From SAR86 cluster bacterium (lineage in GTDB: Bacteria; Pseudomonadota; Gammaproteobacteria; Magnimaribacterales; Magnimaribacteraceae): 47,761 nucleotides of DNA. Positions 11,034 to 22,694 of the stretch are shown here, in pieces (the stretch's first letter is position 1; the number at the start of each line of letters is the position of its first letter). The DNA is taken from contig JAKUUL010000003.1 in NCBI GenBank assembly GCA_022447025.1, positions 1-47,761 of the forward strand, in the 5' to 3' direction. Under the pieces are notes generated by a model. It saw only the letters and a program-made list of their open reading frames with translations, ran no database searches and was not told where the DNA came from. Both the position numbers and the translations under genes were made by a program.

Positions 11034-12040
11034 TGAAGGAAGCAAAAAATATCGCTGTGGTTGGAGCTACTGGGCTTGTCGGCAAGACTTTCCTTCAATT
11101 ACTTGAATCGGATCATTTTTTAGATTCGGATATCCATTTACTAGCAAGTAAAAAATCAGAAGGTAAAGAAGTTACCTTTAGAAATTCTAATCATATTGTT
11201 GGTTGTTTAGAAAATTTTGATTTTTCTAAAGTTGATTTAGCTTTCTTCTCTGCTGGATCTGAAACTGCTAAAGACTATGCACCTAAAGCTGTTGAACAAG
11301 GATGTTTTGTAGTCGATAACTCTTCATGTTTTAGAAAAGATAAAAACATTCCTTTAATAGTTCCTGAGGTTAATGCGGAAGCTTTACTCGATTACTCAAT
11401 GCCTGGCATAGTAGCTAACCCTAATTGTTCTACAATTCAAATGCTGGTAGCACTCAAGCCTTTGCATGATTTATTTAACATTAACAGAATTGATGTGACT
11501 ACCTTCCAGGCTGTTTCGGGAACTGGAAAATTAGCTCAGGAAGAATTACAACTCCAAATTAAACAAGAGTTACAAGAGGAAAAAACTTCTTCGAATATTT
11601 ATTCTAAACAAATAGCTTTTAATGCTTTACCTCATTGCGGCGATTTCCAGGAAAACTCCTATGCCTTTGAAGAAATGAAAATGGTTTGGGAGACTCATAG
11701 AATTCTCGATCCTAATATAGAAATAGCAGCCACTTGTGTAAGAGTGCCAGTAATGAATGGCCATTCAGAATCTGTACATATTGAAACGACCGAACAAATA
11801 AATATCGATACAGTTAAAGACTGTTTGAATGAAGCCAAAGGCATCAAGCTAGCCGACGGTGAAGGTTCGGAAAGTTATGAAACCGCTTTAGAGATAGATG
11901 GAACAGACTTAGTGCATGTGGGTAGGCTTAGAATGGATCTTTGGAATACTAAAAGGCTTAATTTATGGATAGTCGCAGACAACTTGAGAAAAGGGGCTGC
12001 CTTAAATAGTATCCAAATTGCTGAAATACTGTTCGTTTAG
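11033..12040 (+). CDS. asd: Aspartate-semialdehyde dehydrogenase
   Basis: VVGATGLVGKTFLQLL, NPNCSTIQMLVALKPLHD (catalytic Cys retained), VRVPVMNGHSESVHIE. Confidence 0.94.
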   Translation: MKEAKNIAVVGATGLVGKTFLQLLESDHFLDSDIHLLASKKSEGKEVTFRNSNHIVGCLENFDFSKVDLAFFSAGSETAKDYAPKAVEQGCFVVDNSSCFRKDKNIPLIVPEVNAEALLDYSMPGIVANPNCSTIQMLVALKPLHDLFNINRIDVTTFQAVSGTGKLAQEELQLQIKQELQEEKTSSNIYSKQIAFNALPHCGDFQENSYAFEEMKMVWETHRILDPNIEIAATCVRVPVMNGHSESVHIETTEQINIDTVKDCLNEAKGIKLADGEGSESYETALEIDGTDLVHVGRLRMDLWNTKRLNLWIVADNLRKGAALNSIQIAEILFV

Positions 12041-12077
12041 TTTCTATGAAAATTGATCTATTGATCGAAATATAGAA

Positions 12078-12404
12078 ATGAATTTTGAAACTTTGACCGG
12101 ATTCTCCTTTCATGGGTTAGTTGGAATCATTGTAGGTCTAATAGTTTTTTCACTTTTATTGTTTTTGATCAGGTATGAAAAGAAAGCTAAAGAGACCTTT
12201 AATTTTAAAGATAGCAATCTAAGTGAAGTTGGTGACCCTATAGAGGCAAATATAAATTTAGCTAGAAGTTTGATAGAAATGAAAGAAATTGATAAAGCAG
12301 ATGAGTGCATAAAAAAAGTGGAATTCAATAAGGACTTGAGTCTAGAACAACGAGAAAAAATAAATATTCTTAAAGATAAAATAACAGAAAATAAGAATGG
12401 CTAA
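12078..12404 (+). CDS. Short single-TM protein resembling the C-terminal domain of FimV
   Basis: 108 aa: one N-terminal TM helix, then DPIEANINLARSLIEMKEIDKADECIKKVE..., similar to the FimV C-terminal 'LARAYIDMGD.EGAR..L.EV' pattern; lies between asd and truA, the usual fimV position. Confidence 0.6.
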   Translation: MNFETLTGFSFHGLVGIIVGLIVFSLLLFLIRYEKKAKETFNFKDSNLSEVGDPIEANINLARSLIEMKEIDKADECIKKVEFNKDLSLEQREKINILKDKITENKNG

Positions 12405-13188
12405 AAAAATCTTTCGAATAGCTCTTGGAATTGAATATGAAGGAACAGCTTATAAAGGGTTTCAAAAACAAAAAAGTACAAAAAAAACTGTACAGGGCCT
12501 ATTAGACTCTGCTTTAAGCAAGGTAGCTAATCAGCAAATATTGACTGCATGCAGTGGAAGAACTGATGCGGGTGTGCATGCCTACTGTCAAACGATACAT
12601 TTTGATACTACTTCGTTAAGGGAGGTTAAGTCTTGGATCAACGGGGGTAATGCTTTACTTCCAAAAGATATAAGAATTCTATGGGCAAAACGAGTTTCCA
12701 GTGATTTTCATTCTAGGTTCTCAGCTTTATCAAGAACTTATCGTTACATTATACGAAACTCTGAACTTCCTTCGGCTTTAGATAGGAATAAAAAATTGTG
12801 GGTTAGAGAAAAGTTAGACTTGAGAAATATGAGGAGGGCCTCCTCTTACCTAATAGGTGAAAAAGATTTTTCTTCTTTTCGATCTTCTTCTTGTCAATCA
12901 AAAAGCCCAAATAGAAATATTCGTTCAATAAATATTAAGAAAAAAGGAGATTTGTTATTTATCGATATAAGCGCAAATGCCTTTTTATTAAATATGGTTA
13001 GAATAATTACAGGAACACTTTTAGAAACAGGATTAAAAAAGATACCACCTAAAAGAGTCAAAGAAATTCTAGACGCTAAAGACAGAACGCTCGCTGGAAA
13101 AACCGCCTCTCCTAATGGCCTGTATTTCGTTGGCGCTGAATATTTAAAGAAATATGAAGTTCCTAACATTTCAAATTCTGTTATCTAA
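12397..13188 (+). CDS. truA: tRNA pseudouridine(38-40) synthase
   Basis: GIEYEGTAYKGFQKQ, CSGRTDAGVHAYCQTIHFD, FLLNMVRIITGTLLETG. Confidence 0.96.
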   Translation: MAKKIFRIALGIEYEGTAYKGFQKQKSTKKTVQGLLDSALSKVANQQILTACSGRTDAGVHAYCQTIHFDTTSLREVKSWINGGNALLPKDIRILWAKRVSSDFHSRFSALSRTYRYIIRNSELPSALDRNKKLWVREKLDLRNMRRASSYLIGEKDFSSFRSSSCQSKSPNRNIRSINIKKKGDLLFIDISANAFLLNMVRIITGTLLETGLKKIPPKRVKEILDAKDRTLAGKTASPNGLYFVGAEYLKKYEVPNISNSVI

Positions 13189-13239
13189 TCAAAATCAGTA
13201 AGGTCAAATCTGATAGACTGCGCGACCCTGAGATAAATC

Positions 13240-13866
13240 ATGAGCTTATTTATAAAGATTTGTGGAATTACAAGTGCAAAAGACGCAAGTTTAGCGGTGT
13301 CTTTTGGAGCTAATGCTTTAGGTTTTAATATGTATGAAAAAAGCCCTAGGTATGTATCTCAACAAGAGGTCAAGGAAATTCTAAAAGAATTATCAGATGA
13401 AATCATACCTGTTATGGTTTTTGTGGATCCCAGTTATAAATATGTTGAAGATTGCTTAAAACTTTCAACAAAGATCATTCCTCAATTTCATGGAAGTGAA
13501 ACTCCAGAATTTTGCTCCTCTTTCAATAGAAATTTTATTAAAGCTATACCAGTATCTAAAGAGGAAGACATAAATAATGGGTTTGAAAAATATGCGGATT
13601 CTTGGATGATATTGTTAGATAGTTACACTCAAGAAGAGTTTGGCGGTACAGGGAAACAATTTGATTGGACTTACTTGAGAGGCAAGGACTACGATAAGGC
13701 ATATTTAGTAGCTGGAGGACTAAATCCTAATAACGTTGCAGAAGTATTATCACTAACTTCTTGTACGGGATTAGATGTTAGTTCAGGTGTAGAATCTTCT
13801 CCAGGAAAGAAGGATTCAATGAAAATAAAAGAATTTATTGATGTAGCAAGGAATTTCCATGTCTAA
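13240..13866 (+). CDS. trpF: Phosphoribosylanthranilate isomerase
   Basis: [53 protein letters not shown]. Confidence 0.96.
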   Translation: MSLFIKICGITSAKDASLAVSFGANALGFNMYEKSPRYVSQQEVKEILKELSDEIIPVMVFVDPSYKYVEDCLKLSTKIIPQFHGSETPEFCSSFNRNFIKAIPVSKEEDINNGFEKYADSWMILLDSYTQEEFGGTGKQFDWTYLRGKDYDKAYLVAGGLNPNNVAEVLSLTSCTGLDVSSGVESSPGKKDSMKIKEFIDVARNFHV

Positions 13867-15061
13867 AAAAGAGCAAGTGCCTGATTCCAAAGGACGTTTT
13901 GGTATTTATGGTGGAGTATATGTAGCAGAAACTTTAGTTCCTGCTTTAGAAGAGCTTGCACAAAAATATGAACTAATAAAAGACGACAAAGAGTTCAAGG
14001 CAGAAGTCCAAGATGATCTTGAGAAATTTGTAGGAAGACCTTCACCACTATATTTTGCTAAGCACTGGTCTAAGAAATTAGGCGGCGCAAAGGTATATCT
14101 AAAAAGAGAGGATTTAAATCATACAGGCGCTCATAAAATAAATAACACAGTGGGTCAAATACTTCTTGCTAAGCATATGGGCAAGACAAGAATAATTGCC
14201 GAGACCGGTGCCGGTCAACATGGAGTCGCTACAGCAACTGTAGCAGCTAGACAGGGTTTGGAATGTGTAATCTATATGGGCGAAGAAGATATAAAAAGAC
14301 AATCGCTAAATGTCTACAGAATAAAAATACTAGGTGCCGAAGTCGTTTCTGTTAATTCAGGTACAAAAACTTTAAAAGATGCTATGAATGAGGCCATGAG
14401 AGATTGGGTAACCAATGTGGACAATACTTATTACATTATTGGAAGTGTTGCAGGGCCTCATCCTTATCCACAGATAGTCAGGGATTTCAATTCAATAGTT
14501 GGAAAGGAAGTGCTTGTTCAAAGCAAAAATCAAATAGGTAAGATGCCAGATCTTTTGGTTGCATGTGTTGGAGGGGGATCAAATGCAATGGGTCTTTTTT
14601 ATCCCTTTATAGATATCTCCTCAACTGATTTGGTAGGAGTAGAGGCAGGGGGTTTGGGACTTGATACGGGTAAACATGCAGCACCTTTGAACGCAGGCAG
14701 TGAGGGTGTACTTCATGGAATGAGAACTTATCTAATGCAAACTGAAGAAGGTCAAATTCAAAATACCCATTCCATCTCAGCAGGGTTAGATTACCCAGGA
14801 GTTGGACCAGAACATGCCTGGTTAAAAGATATAGGCAGAGCTGACTACACCACTGCAAATGATCAAGAAGCTCTTGATGCCTTTAAAGAATTAACTCTCG
14901 TCGAGGGAATAATGCCTGCTTTGGAAACAGCCCATGCTTTAGCTTACGTAAAAAAAATAGCACCCACAATGGATTCCGAAAAAGTAATAGTGGTTAATAT
15001 CTCTGGTAGGGGAGATAAAGATATAAACACGGTTGCAGATATTGAGGGCATAAAACTTTAA
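13859..15061 (+). CDS. trpB: Tryptophan synthase beta chain
   Basis: [60 protein letters not shown]. Confidence 0.98.
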   Translation: MSKKEQVPDSKGRFGIYGGVYVAETLVPALEELAQKYELIKDDKEFKAEVQDDLEKFVGRPSPLYFAKHWSKKLGGAKVYLKREDLNHTGAHKINNTVGQILLAKHMGKTRIIAETGAGQHGVATATVAARQGLECVIYMGEEDIKRQSLNVYRIKILGAEVVSVNSGTKTLKDAMNEAMRDWVTNVDNTYYIIGSVAGPHPYPQIVRDFNSIVGKEVLVQSKNQIGKMPDLLVACVGGGSNAMGLFYPFIDISSTDLVGVEAGGLGLDTGKHAAPLNAGSEGVLHGMRTYLMQTEEGQIQNTHSISAGLDYPGVGPEHAWLKDIGRADYTTANDQEALDAFKELTLVEGIMPALETAHALAYVKKIAPTMDSEKVIVVNISGRGDKDINTVADIEGIKL

Positions 15062-15858
15062 TGGGGCGAATTGAAACGACTTTCTTAGATTTAGCTGAGC
15101 TTAAACAAAAGGCTTTAATTGGCTACATCGTTTCTGGAGATCCTAATGTCTCTTCAACCCTAATGGCAATGCATTTAATGGTAGAAGAGGGAGTGCATGT
15201 TATTGAACTTGGCATAGCTTTTTCAGATCCAATGGCTGAGGGACCCTCTATTCAACAAGGGCATGAGAGAGCTCTATCAGAGAAAATTTCACTTAAAGCA
15301 ACTCTTAAGCTAGTAAAAAGTTTCAGAGAGAAAGATAAAAAAACTCCAGTTGTCTTAATGGGCTATATGAATACTTTTGAAGCACTAGGAAGTGAAGTTT
15401 TTTCTTCTACGGCAAAAGACAACGGTGTAGATGGGGTTCTTATAGTAGACATGCCCTTGGAAGCAAGTGATGAATTCACCGAAGAGAGCAGAAAACAAGG
15501 TCTTGATGTTATTAGACTAATAGCTCCTACCACCACTGAATCAAGAATCAAGAAAATATGTAAGCAAGCATCGGGATATGTTTACTACATATCACTTAAA
15601 GGTATTACAGGTGCAGACTCTATAAACCCAAAGGAAGTAGAAAAAAAAGTTTTAAAGCTAAAGAAGGTAACCGATTTGCCAGTAGTTATTGGTTTTGGAA
15701 TTAAAGATGGTAAGTCAGCCAGTAAAGTAAAAGACTTAGCTGATGGTGTAGTAGTAGGAAGTGCTTTAGTTGATATCATGGGAGGGAATAAAGAGGAGAT
15801 AGAAAAGCATTTATCTATTAAAATTAAGGATCTTTCTAAAGCGCTACATAAAACTTAA
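15061..15858 (+). CDS. trpA: Tryptophan synthase alpha chain
   Basis: [57 protein letters not shown]. Confidence 0.96.
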   Translation: MGRIETTFLDLAELKQKALIGYIVSGDPNVSSTLMAMHLMVEEGVHVIELGIAFSDPMAEGPSIQQGHERALSEKISLKATLKLVKSFREKDKKTPVVLMGYMNTFEALGSEVFSSTAKDNGVDGVLIVDMPLEASDEFTEESRKQGLDVIRLIAPTTTESRIKKICKQASGYVYYISLKGITGADSINPKEVEKKVLKLKKVTDLPVVIGFGIKDGKSASKVKDLADGVVVGSALVDIMGGNKEEIEKHLSIKIKDLSKALHKT

Positions 15859-15860
15859 CT

Positions 15861-16724
15861 ATGGCCAATTGGTTTGACAAGATTCTTCCCTCTTTTATAA
15901 AGAAAGGGAGCACAAAAAAGTCATCTGTACCAGAAGGCTTGTGGCAGACATGTTCAGGCTGTAATAACGTGCTTTATGTTCCTGAACTTGAGGCTAGTCT
16001 TTATGTTTGTCCTAAATGTGATCACCACGTCAGGATTGGTGCAAGAAAAAGGTTAGATTTGTTCTTGGATTCAGAAAATCAGATAGAGATCGCATCAAAT
16101 GTAAGCCCTACAGACTGGCTTAAGTTTAAAGATACTAAACGTTATAAAGATAGGATTACTGAAGCGGAGAGTAACAGTGATGAAAATGAAGCTATTGTTG
16201 TTAAGCAAGGTACTTTATTAAAACTTCCATTGGTTGCAGCAGCCTTTGAGTTCAGATTCATGGGGGGTTCAATGGGGTCAGTAGTTGGCCAAAAATTTGT
16301 AGAAGGGGTCAACCAAGCACTAAATAATCAACTTCCTTTCGTTTGTTTTTCAACCAGCGGAGGAGCCAGAATGCAAGAATCTTTGGTTTCTCTTTATCAA
16401 ATGGCAAAGACTAGTGCTGTTCTTCAAAAGTTGAAAGAGGCAGGCCAGCCATATATATCTATTATGATTGATCCAATTTACGGAGGAGTTGCAGCAAGTT
16501 TAGCTATGCTAGGAGATATCAATATAGCTGAACCTAAAGCACTAGTAGGCTTCACCGGACCCAGGGTAATAGAACAAACTTTAAAAGTTCAATTGCCGGA
16601 AGGGTTTCAAAGAAGTGAATTTTTATTGGATCATGGTGCTATAGATATGATTGTGCACCGAAAGGATCTTCAATCAACAGTTCATAGGCTGCTTTTAAAT
16701 CTTCTTGATAAACCTTCAAGTTAA
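15861..16724 (+). CDS. accD: Acetyl-CoA carboxylase carboxyltransferase subunit beta
   Basis: Zinc finger [54 protein letters not shown]. Confidence 0.97.
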   Translation: MANWFDKILPSFIKKGSTKKSSVPEGLWQTCSGCNNVLYVPELEASLYVCPKCDHHVRIGARKRLDLFLDSENQIEIASNVSPTDWLKFKDTKRYKDRITEAESNSDENEAIVVKQGTLLKLPLVAAAFEFRFMGGSMGSVVGQKFVEGVNQALNNQLPFVCFSTSGGARMQESLVSLYQMAKTSAVLQKLKEAGQPYISIMIDPIYGGVAASLAMLGDINIAEPKALVGFTGPRVIEQTLKVQLPEGFQRSEFLLDHGAIDMIVHRKDLQSTVHRLLLNLLDKPSS

Positions 16725-17995
16725 TGTCCAAAGAGAACTCGTTAGAATATTGGTTAGATTACATCCAAGCGGTAGGACCAAAAGAAATAGATTTGGGACT
16801 CCAAAGGATAAAACCCATTTATGAACAATTAATAAAATCTAAAATTGCTTCTAAAGTTATAGTTGTAGGAGGTACTAATGGAAAGGGTACAACTACGGAG
16901 TTTTTAGGCCAACTTTTAGTTTCAAAGCATAAGATCGTTGGTACCTTCACTTCACCACATTTATTCAATTTCAATGAAAGGATAAAAATAAATGGCAAGC
17001 CGGTTTCTGATGAAAGCATAGTTGAAAGCTTTAAATTAATTGAAGAAAGCAGGGGTTCTACTAATCTTACATATTTTGACTTTTCTACTTTGGCCGCTTT
17101 ACTTATTTTCAATAAATCTAATGTTGACTATATGGTGTTAGAAATTGGGCTTGGTGGAAGGTTAGATCCTGTAAATATTGTAGATTCAGATATTGCAATT
17201 TTAACTAATGTTGAATTGGATCATCAAGATTGGTTAGGAGAAGATAGAGAGTCAATTGGAAAGGAGAAAGCAGATATTTTTAAACTTCATAAGCCAGTAA
17301 TCATTGGACAACATGAAGTTCCAAATAGTGTCCATGAGAAGATTTTAGAAACTAAAAATCAGACTTTTTGCGTTGGTAAAGAGTTTGATTATCAGGTAGA
17401 CGATTCAAACAAAAAATGGACTTTTACTTTTAAAGGGGAAAGACAAGTTTCTTATGCAGATATTAAGTTGAATAGTTTTTCGGTGAGCAGCATTTCATGT
17501 GCTCTTGCTGCTTTTTGTCTTTTAGAAGAAGAGGTAAGTTTAGATATGGATGTCGTTTTTAACTCACTAGATTTAAAAGGCCGTTGTGAACTTATAGATA
17601 ACAGATATCTTCTAGATGTTAGCCATAATGAATCATCGGCAAGGTTTCTTTCATCTTTTATAGAAAGGAATTTTGAAGATGGAACGGTAATAAATGCGGT
17701 TTTTGGAGTTATGGAAGACAAGGATGTTAATTCGATCCTTGAACCATTAGCAACCAGAATTAATAAATGGTATGTAACTTCTGCAGATATAGAACGTTCT
17801 ATGGCTACCGAAAAACTGGGAGATATCATTAATTCTAAATATCCTAAAGATATGGAGCTTGTTGGAAGTGTTAAGGAGGCCTGTATGAAAGCCCAAGAAG
17901 AAACTGAAGAAGAAGGCTTGATTCTAATCTTTGGTTCTTTTTATACAGTTTCAGAAGCTTTCCCTGCTTTAAAATTATTAAGATCAGTTGCTTAA
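16724..17995 (+). CDS. folC: Folylpolyglutamate synthase/dihydrofolate synthase
   Basis: VVGGTNGKGTTTEFLGQLL, TSPHLFNFNERIKING, EIGLGGRLDPVNIVDSDIAILTNVELDHQDWLG. Confidence 0.95.
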   Translation: MSKENSLEYWLDYIQAVGPKEIDLGLQRIKPIYEQLIKSKIASKVIVVGGTNGKGTTTEFLGQLLVSKHKIVGTFTSPHLFNFNERIKINGKPVSDESIVESFKLIEESRGSTNLTYFDFSTLAALLIFNKSNVDYMVLEIGLGGRLDPVNIVDSDIAILTNVELDHQDWLGEDRESIGKEKADIFKLHKPVIIGQHEVPNSVHEKILETKNQTFCVGKEFDYQVDDSNKKWTFTFKGERQVSYADIKLNSFSVSSISCALAAFCLLEEEVSLDMDVVFNSLDLKGRCELIDNRYLLDVSHNESSARFLSSFIERNFEDGTVINAVFGVMEDKDVNSILEPLATRINKWYVTSADIERSMATEKLGDIINSKYPKDMELVGSVKEACMKAQEETEEEGLILIFGSFYTVSEAFPALKLLRSVA

Positions 17996-18517
17996 ATGAT
18001 TGCAATAGATTGGATTTCTTTGGCTTTAATTGGAGCTCTAGGAATCTCAGGTTTTTTCAATGGCTTTGCCAAAGAAATTTCTTCTGCTATCGCTTGGGTA
18101 GTATCAATAGTTGGAGCATGGTATTTTGGCCCCTTGCTTTTTCCATACTTAGAAGCCTATTTAAGCAATGTTCAAGTTAAGTCTATCGCTTCATTTATAG
18201 TTGTTTTTATTATTTTGTTTGCTCTAGTAAGGTTAGCTGGTTCGATACTTTCTAAATTTCTCAGTGCCATCGGATTAGGTTTTTTAGATAAAGGTTTAGG
18301 CTTCTTTTTTGGTGCAACAAAAGCAACTGCAATTTTGGTTACTGTATTTATATTATCTTCAGGATTTTTAGAAAATAAAAGCTGGTGGAATGAATCTTTA
18401 TCTAAAGAGTGGACCACAAGAATTGCTGAGGTGATGGAGCCATTAATTAAGGACTGGAAAGCTCAAGCTGAAATTTTGTTAAACAAAGGGAATGTAACTT
18501 TCCCGCCGAAGTTATAA
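17996..18517 (+). CDS. cvpA: CvpA family membrane protein
   Basis: IAIDWISLALIGALGISGFFNGFAKE, several TM helices, immediately before purF. Confidence 0.9.
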   Translation: MIAIDWISLALIGALGISGFFNGFAKEISSAIAWVVSIVGAWYFGPLLFPYLEAYLSNVQVKSIASFIVVFIILFALVRLAGSILSKFLSAIGLGFLDKGLGFFFGATKATAILVTVFILSSGFLENKSWWNESLSKEWTTRIAEVMEPLIKDWKAQAEILLNKGNVTFPPKL

Positions 18518-18531
18518 ACTAGGCTGCCTTT

Positions 18532-20010
18532 ATGTGTGGAGTAGTAGGGGTAGTAAGTAAATCGGAAGTATCTCCGATGATTTATGATGCTTTAACGATT
18601 TTACAGCACAGAGGTCAAGACGCCGCTGGAATAGCAACTTGCGATCAAGATAAATTCCATTTAAGAAAACAACTGGGTCTCGTTAGAGATGTCTTTAGAG
18701 ATACTCATATGATTACATTGAGAGGATCTATGGGAATAGGGCATCTGAGATATCCAACTGCTGGTAGTCAAGATAGAGAATTAGCGCAACCCATGTATGT
18801 CAACTCGCCTTATGGAATAAGTATTTCTCATAATGGTAACTTGACTAATAAGGACGAGATAAGTGAAGTTTTAACAAATAAAAACCACAGATTTTTAAGC
18901 ACAGACTCTGACAGTGAAGTCTTACTAAATGTATTTGCACATGAGTTACAAAAACAAGGAGCTTCATCTCTAACCCAAAAGGAAATCTTTCAAGCAGTGA
19001 AAGCTACACATAAAAGAGTTAGGGGAGCTTACTCAGTAATTTTTATGATTAATGGGGTTGGAATTGTAGGATTTAGAGATCCTTTTGGTATCAGACCGCT
19101 AATTTTTGGTTCTAGACAAAATGATCTGTTGGGACCTGACTACATGATTGCATCTGAAAGTACAGTTTTAGATACATTAGGATTTGATGTAACTGGTGAT
19201 GTGGATCCTGGAGAAGCTATTTTCATTAGCAAAGAAGGTGAAATGTACAGAGAAGCTTGTATAGAAAACCCTATACATACACCTTGTATATTTGAGTATG
19301 TTTATTTGGCTAGACCTGATGCCGTAATTGACAATATCTCTGTACATAAATCTCGAATGAGAATGGGTGAAGCTTTAGCAAAAAAGATTAATAAACTTAA
19401 ACCAGAACATGACATTGATGTAGTAATACCTATTCCAGAAAGTAGTACCACTTCTGCTCTCCAGCTGGCTAATACACTGGGGATAAAGTACACAGAAGGA
19501 TTTGTTAAAAACCGCTATATTGGAAGAACTTTCATTATGCCGTTTCAAGAAAAACGTGAAAAATCGGTAAGACAAAAGCTAAACCCGATAGAATTTGAGT
19601 TCAAGGGTAAAGTAGTTTTGTTGGTTGATGATTCAATAGTTAGAGGCACTACAAGTAGGCAAATAATTGAAATGGCCAGAAATGCAGGGGCTAAAAAAGT
19701 TTACTTTGCATCAGCCGCACCTCCAATTAGACATCAGAATGTCTATGGTATAGATATGGCTGCTACCACTGAGTTAATAGCACACAATCGAACCGAAGAA
19801 GAGATTGGTGACCATATTGGTGCTGATTGGCTTATCTATCAGGATCTTGAAGATCTTATAGAATCAGCACGAAAAGGAAACCCGGCAATCCAACAATTTG
19901 AATGTTCTGTATTTGATGGAAAATACATCACGGCGGACATAGACAAAAGCTACTTACAAAGATTGGAAGAAACAAGAAGCGACGAGAAAAAGTCTAGAAA
20001 ATTAAACTAA
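18532..20010 (+). CDS. purF: Amidophosphoribosyltransferase
   Basis: MCGVVGVVSKSEV (N-terminal Cys), LQHRGQDAAGIAT, VLLVDDSIVRGTTSRQI. Confidence 0.98.
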   Translation: MCGVVGVVSKSEVSPMIYDALTILQHRGQDAAGIATCDQDKFHLRKQLGLVRDVFRDTHMITLRGSMGIGHLRYPTAGSQDRELAQPMYVNSPYGISISHNGNLTNKDEISEVLTNKNHRFLSTDSDSEVLLNVFAHELQKQGASSLTQKEIFQAVKATHKRVRGAYSVIFMINGVGIVGFRDPFGIRPLIFGSRQNDLLGPDYMIASESTVLDTLGFDVTGDVDPGEAIFISKEGEMYREACIENPIHTPCIFEYVYLARPDAVIDNISVHKSRMRMGEALAKKINKLKPEHDIDVVIPIPESSTTSALQLANTLGIKYTEGFVKNRYIGRTFIMPFQEKREKSVRQKLNPIEFEFKGKVVLLVDDSIVRGTTSRQIIEMARNAGAKKVYFASAAPPIRHQNVYGIDMAATTELIAHNRTEEEIGDHIGADWLIYQDLEDLIESARKGNPAIQQFECSVFDGKYITADIDKSYLQRLEETRSDEKKSRKLN

Positions 20011-20018
20011 TAAGATTT

Positions 20019-22598
20019 TTATTTAGCTGTTTCTATGGTGACAGTGGGAAGTACTGCATTTTCAGCTGCTTCTTTATACGAAGCAATTTCATTAAAATTT
20101 AGATATCTATAGACTTCAGGGCCCATAGTATTTATCTCTTCCATATATTTTTGATATTCTTCAATAGAAGGCAGATAGCCTAAAATTGAAGATATCGCAG
20201 CCAATTCAGCGGAAGCTAGAAAGACATCAGCACCCTTACCTAATCTGTTAGGAAAATTTCTTGTCGAAGTTGAGACCACAGTAGAATTATCTTCGACTCT
20301 AGCTTGATTGCCCATGCATAGGGAGCACCCTGGAACTTCTGTCCGGGCTCCTGACTTTTCAAATATTTCATAGTAATTCTCTTCTTTTAATTGATGCTCA
20401 TCCATCTTTGTCGGAGGAACTATCCAAAGTCTTGTTGGCACATCTTGAGCTTCGCTTAATAAATTACCTGCTGCCCTAAAATGTCCTATATTTGTCATGC
20501 AAGATCCAATGAAAACCTCATCAATTTTTGTATTTGCAACCTCTGATAAGGGTTTAATATCATCAGGGTCATTGGGACAAGCAAGAAGCGGTTCTTTTAT
20601 TTCATCAAGATTAATTTCAATTACTTCAGCGTATTCAGCGTCTTCATCTGCTACAAGTAGTTCAGGATTTTTAAGCCAGGCTTCCATTGCTTGTGCTCTT
20701 CTTTCAATAGTTCTTTCATCTCCATAGCCCTCTGAAATGAGCCATCTCATTAAAACTATATTTGAATTGAGGTATTCAATTATTGGTTCTTTATTAAGTT
20801 TGATGGTACATCCTGATGAAGATCTTTCTGCAGATGCATCTGAGAGCTCGAAAGCTTGTTCAACTTTTAAGTCAGGTAACCCTTCAATTTCCATACATCT
20901 ACCAGAAAATACATTTATTTTTCCCTCTTTTTCTAGGGTTAGGTTTCCAGTTTTTAAAGCTGCGTACGGGATAGCATTTACAAGGTCTCTGAGAGTAATA
21001 CCAGGTTGCATTGTGCCAGTAAATTTGACGAGTACAGATTCCGGCATATCTAATGGCATTGAACCTAAAGTTGCACCAAAAGCCACCAAACCTGAGCCAG
21101 CGGGAAAGCTTATTCCTAAAGGGAATCGTGTATGTGAGTCTCCTCCTGTTCCTACCATGTCAGGAAGTAACATTCTGTTCATCCAAGAATGAATTATTCC
21201 GTCACCAGGTTTGAGTGCTACTCCTCCTCTGGTTTGTATAAAATCTGGCAAAGTATGGTGGGTCTCAATATCCGAGGGCTTCGGATAGGCCACGGTATGG
21301 CAAAAAGATTGCATAACTAAATCTGCTGAAAATCCTAAACATGCAAGTTCTTTAAGTTCATCTCTGGTCATGGGCCCGGTAGTATCTTGGCTTCCAACAG
21401 TAGAAAGTCTAGGTTCGCAATAGGTTCCTGGCCTTATACCTTCAACGCCACAAGCTCTTCCCACCATCTTTTGAGCCAGGGTATAGCCTTTATCGCTCTT
21501 TTCTTGACTCACCGGTCTCACAAACACAGTCGAACTTTTTTCAGAGAGGGCTTCTCTGGTCCTGTCAGTTAGTGATCGACCTATGATTAAAGGAATTCTT
21601 CCACCAGCCCTTACTTCATCTAGAAGGGTAGGATTTTTAAGAGTGAAAGAGCTTAATTCTTTTCCTGACCCACTGGAACATATTCTCCCTTCATGAGGGT
21701 AGATATTTATACTGTCTCCTAATTCCATATTAGTAACATCACATTCAAGAACTAAAGTCCCTGAATCTTCTAAAGTATTAAAAAAGATGGGTGCTATTTT
21801 TCCTCCGAGACAGATACCCCCAGTTCTTTTATTTGGAATGTAAGGTATGTCATCACCTATATGCCATAAGAGAGAGTTAGTTGCTGATTTTCTTGAAGAC
21901 CCTGTTCCGACAACATCACCTACAAAAGCAACCGGATCTCCTGATTCCTCTAGCTTGTTGATAGTACCAATAGGGTCTTTAAAGTCTGTATTTTTCAGCA
22001 TTGATAAGGCATGCAAGGGGATGTCAGGTCTTGACCAAGCTTCAGGTCCAGGGGAAAGGTCATCAGTATTAATTTCACCATCAACTTTTAGAACCTTGGC
22101 AGTAATACATTCGGGTACAACTGGTTTATTTAAAAACCATTCTGCTTCAGCCCAAGATGAAATGACTTTATTAGCTCTTTTGTTTATTTTTGAAAGTTCG
22201 AAGACATCGTGGAAGGCATCAAAAATTAATAAAGTATTCGTTAAGGCTTCTGCAGCTACATCCCCAACCTCTTCATTATCTAAAAGGGCGATTAAAGGTT
22301 GAACGTTGTAACCCCCTAACATGGTACCTAAAAGTTTTGTTGCTGCTTCAGTCGTTATAAGAGGGGTAGAGACTTTTCCATTGGCAACATCAGTAAGAAA
22401 TGCAGCTTTAACATATGCTGCTTGATCTACACCCGCTGGAACTTTATTAGTGAATAGATTCAGTATAAATTCGTCTTCACCAGTAGGAGGTTCTTTTATT
22501 AATTCAACTAAATCCGCTACTTGTTCAGCATCCAAAGCAAGAGCAGGGATGCCTTGCGTGCGTCTTTCTTCTTCATGTTTTCTATATTCTTTTAGCAT
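20019..22598 (-). CDS. acnB: Aconitate hydratase B (bifunctional aconitase/2-methylisocitrate dehydratase family)
   Basis: 859 aa; [67 protein letters not shown] matches the AcnB N-terminus; [54 protein letters not shown]. Confidence 0.97.
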   Translation of the reverse strand: MLKEYRKHEEERRTQGIPALALDAEQVADLVELIKEPPTGEDEFILNLFTNKVPAGVDQAAYVKAAFLTDVANGKVSTPLITTEAATKLLGTMLGGYNVQPLIALLDNEEVGDVAAEALTNTLLIFDAFHDVFELSKINKRANKVISSWAEAEWFLNKPVVPECITAKVLKVDGEINTDDLSPGPEAWSRPDIPLHALSMLKNTDFKDPIGTINKLEESGDPVAFVGDVVGTGSSRKSATNSLLWHIGDDIPYIPNKRTGGICLGGKIAPIFFNTLEDSGTLVLECDVTNMELGDSINIYPHEGRICSSGSGKELSSFTLKNPTLLDEVRAGGRIPLIIGRSLTDRTREALSEKSSTVFVRPVSQEKSDKGYTLAQKMVGRACGVEGIRPGTYCEPRLSTVGSQDTTGPMTRDELKELACLGFSADLVMQSFCHTVAYPKPSDIETHHTLPDFIQTRGGVALKPGDGIIHSWMNRMLLPDMVGTGGDSHTRFPLGISFPAGSGLVAFGATLGSMPLDMPESVLVKFTGTMQPGITLRDLVNAIPYAALKTGNLTLEKEGKINVFSGRCMEIEGLPDLKVEQAFELSDASAERSSSGCTIKLNKEPIIEYLNSNIVLMRWLISEGYGDERTIERRAQAMEAWLKNPELLVADEDAEYAEVIEINLDEIKEPLLACPNDPDDIKPLSEVANTKIDEVFIGSCMTNIGHFRAAGNLLSEAQDVPTRLWIVPPTKMDEHQLKEENYYEIFEKSGARTEVPGCSLCMGNQARVEDNSTVVSTSTRNFPNRLGKGADVFLASAELAAISSILGYLPSIEEYQKYMEEINTMGPEVYRYLNFNEIASYKEAAENAVLPTVTIETAK

Positions 22599-22694
22599 AG
22601 AAACCTACTTGTAGAATTTTGGTGGGAGCGCATTTTAACATAGAAAAGATATAAGAAGTTGCGTTCAAAAGAGTTCTAGATATGATGTAAATCT

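Noticed and set aside
12490-12500. CTGTACAG inside truA as a second LexA box
   Set aside because: Spacing is far too short for CTG-N10-CAG and it lies within a conserved coding region.
13189-13239. Possible trp attenuator upstream of trpF (ATCAG/CTGAT stem)
   Set aside because: Only a 5-bp stem, no leader peptide with Trp codons and no T-run.
20497-22302. Long plus-strand ORFs (76-151 aa) antisense to acnB
   Set aside because: They lie inside a fully conserved AcnB coding sequence and show no recognisable domain; most likely a codon-composition artefact.
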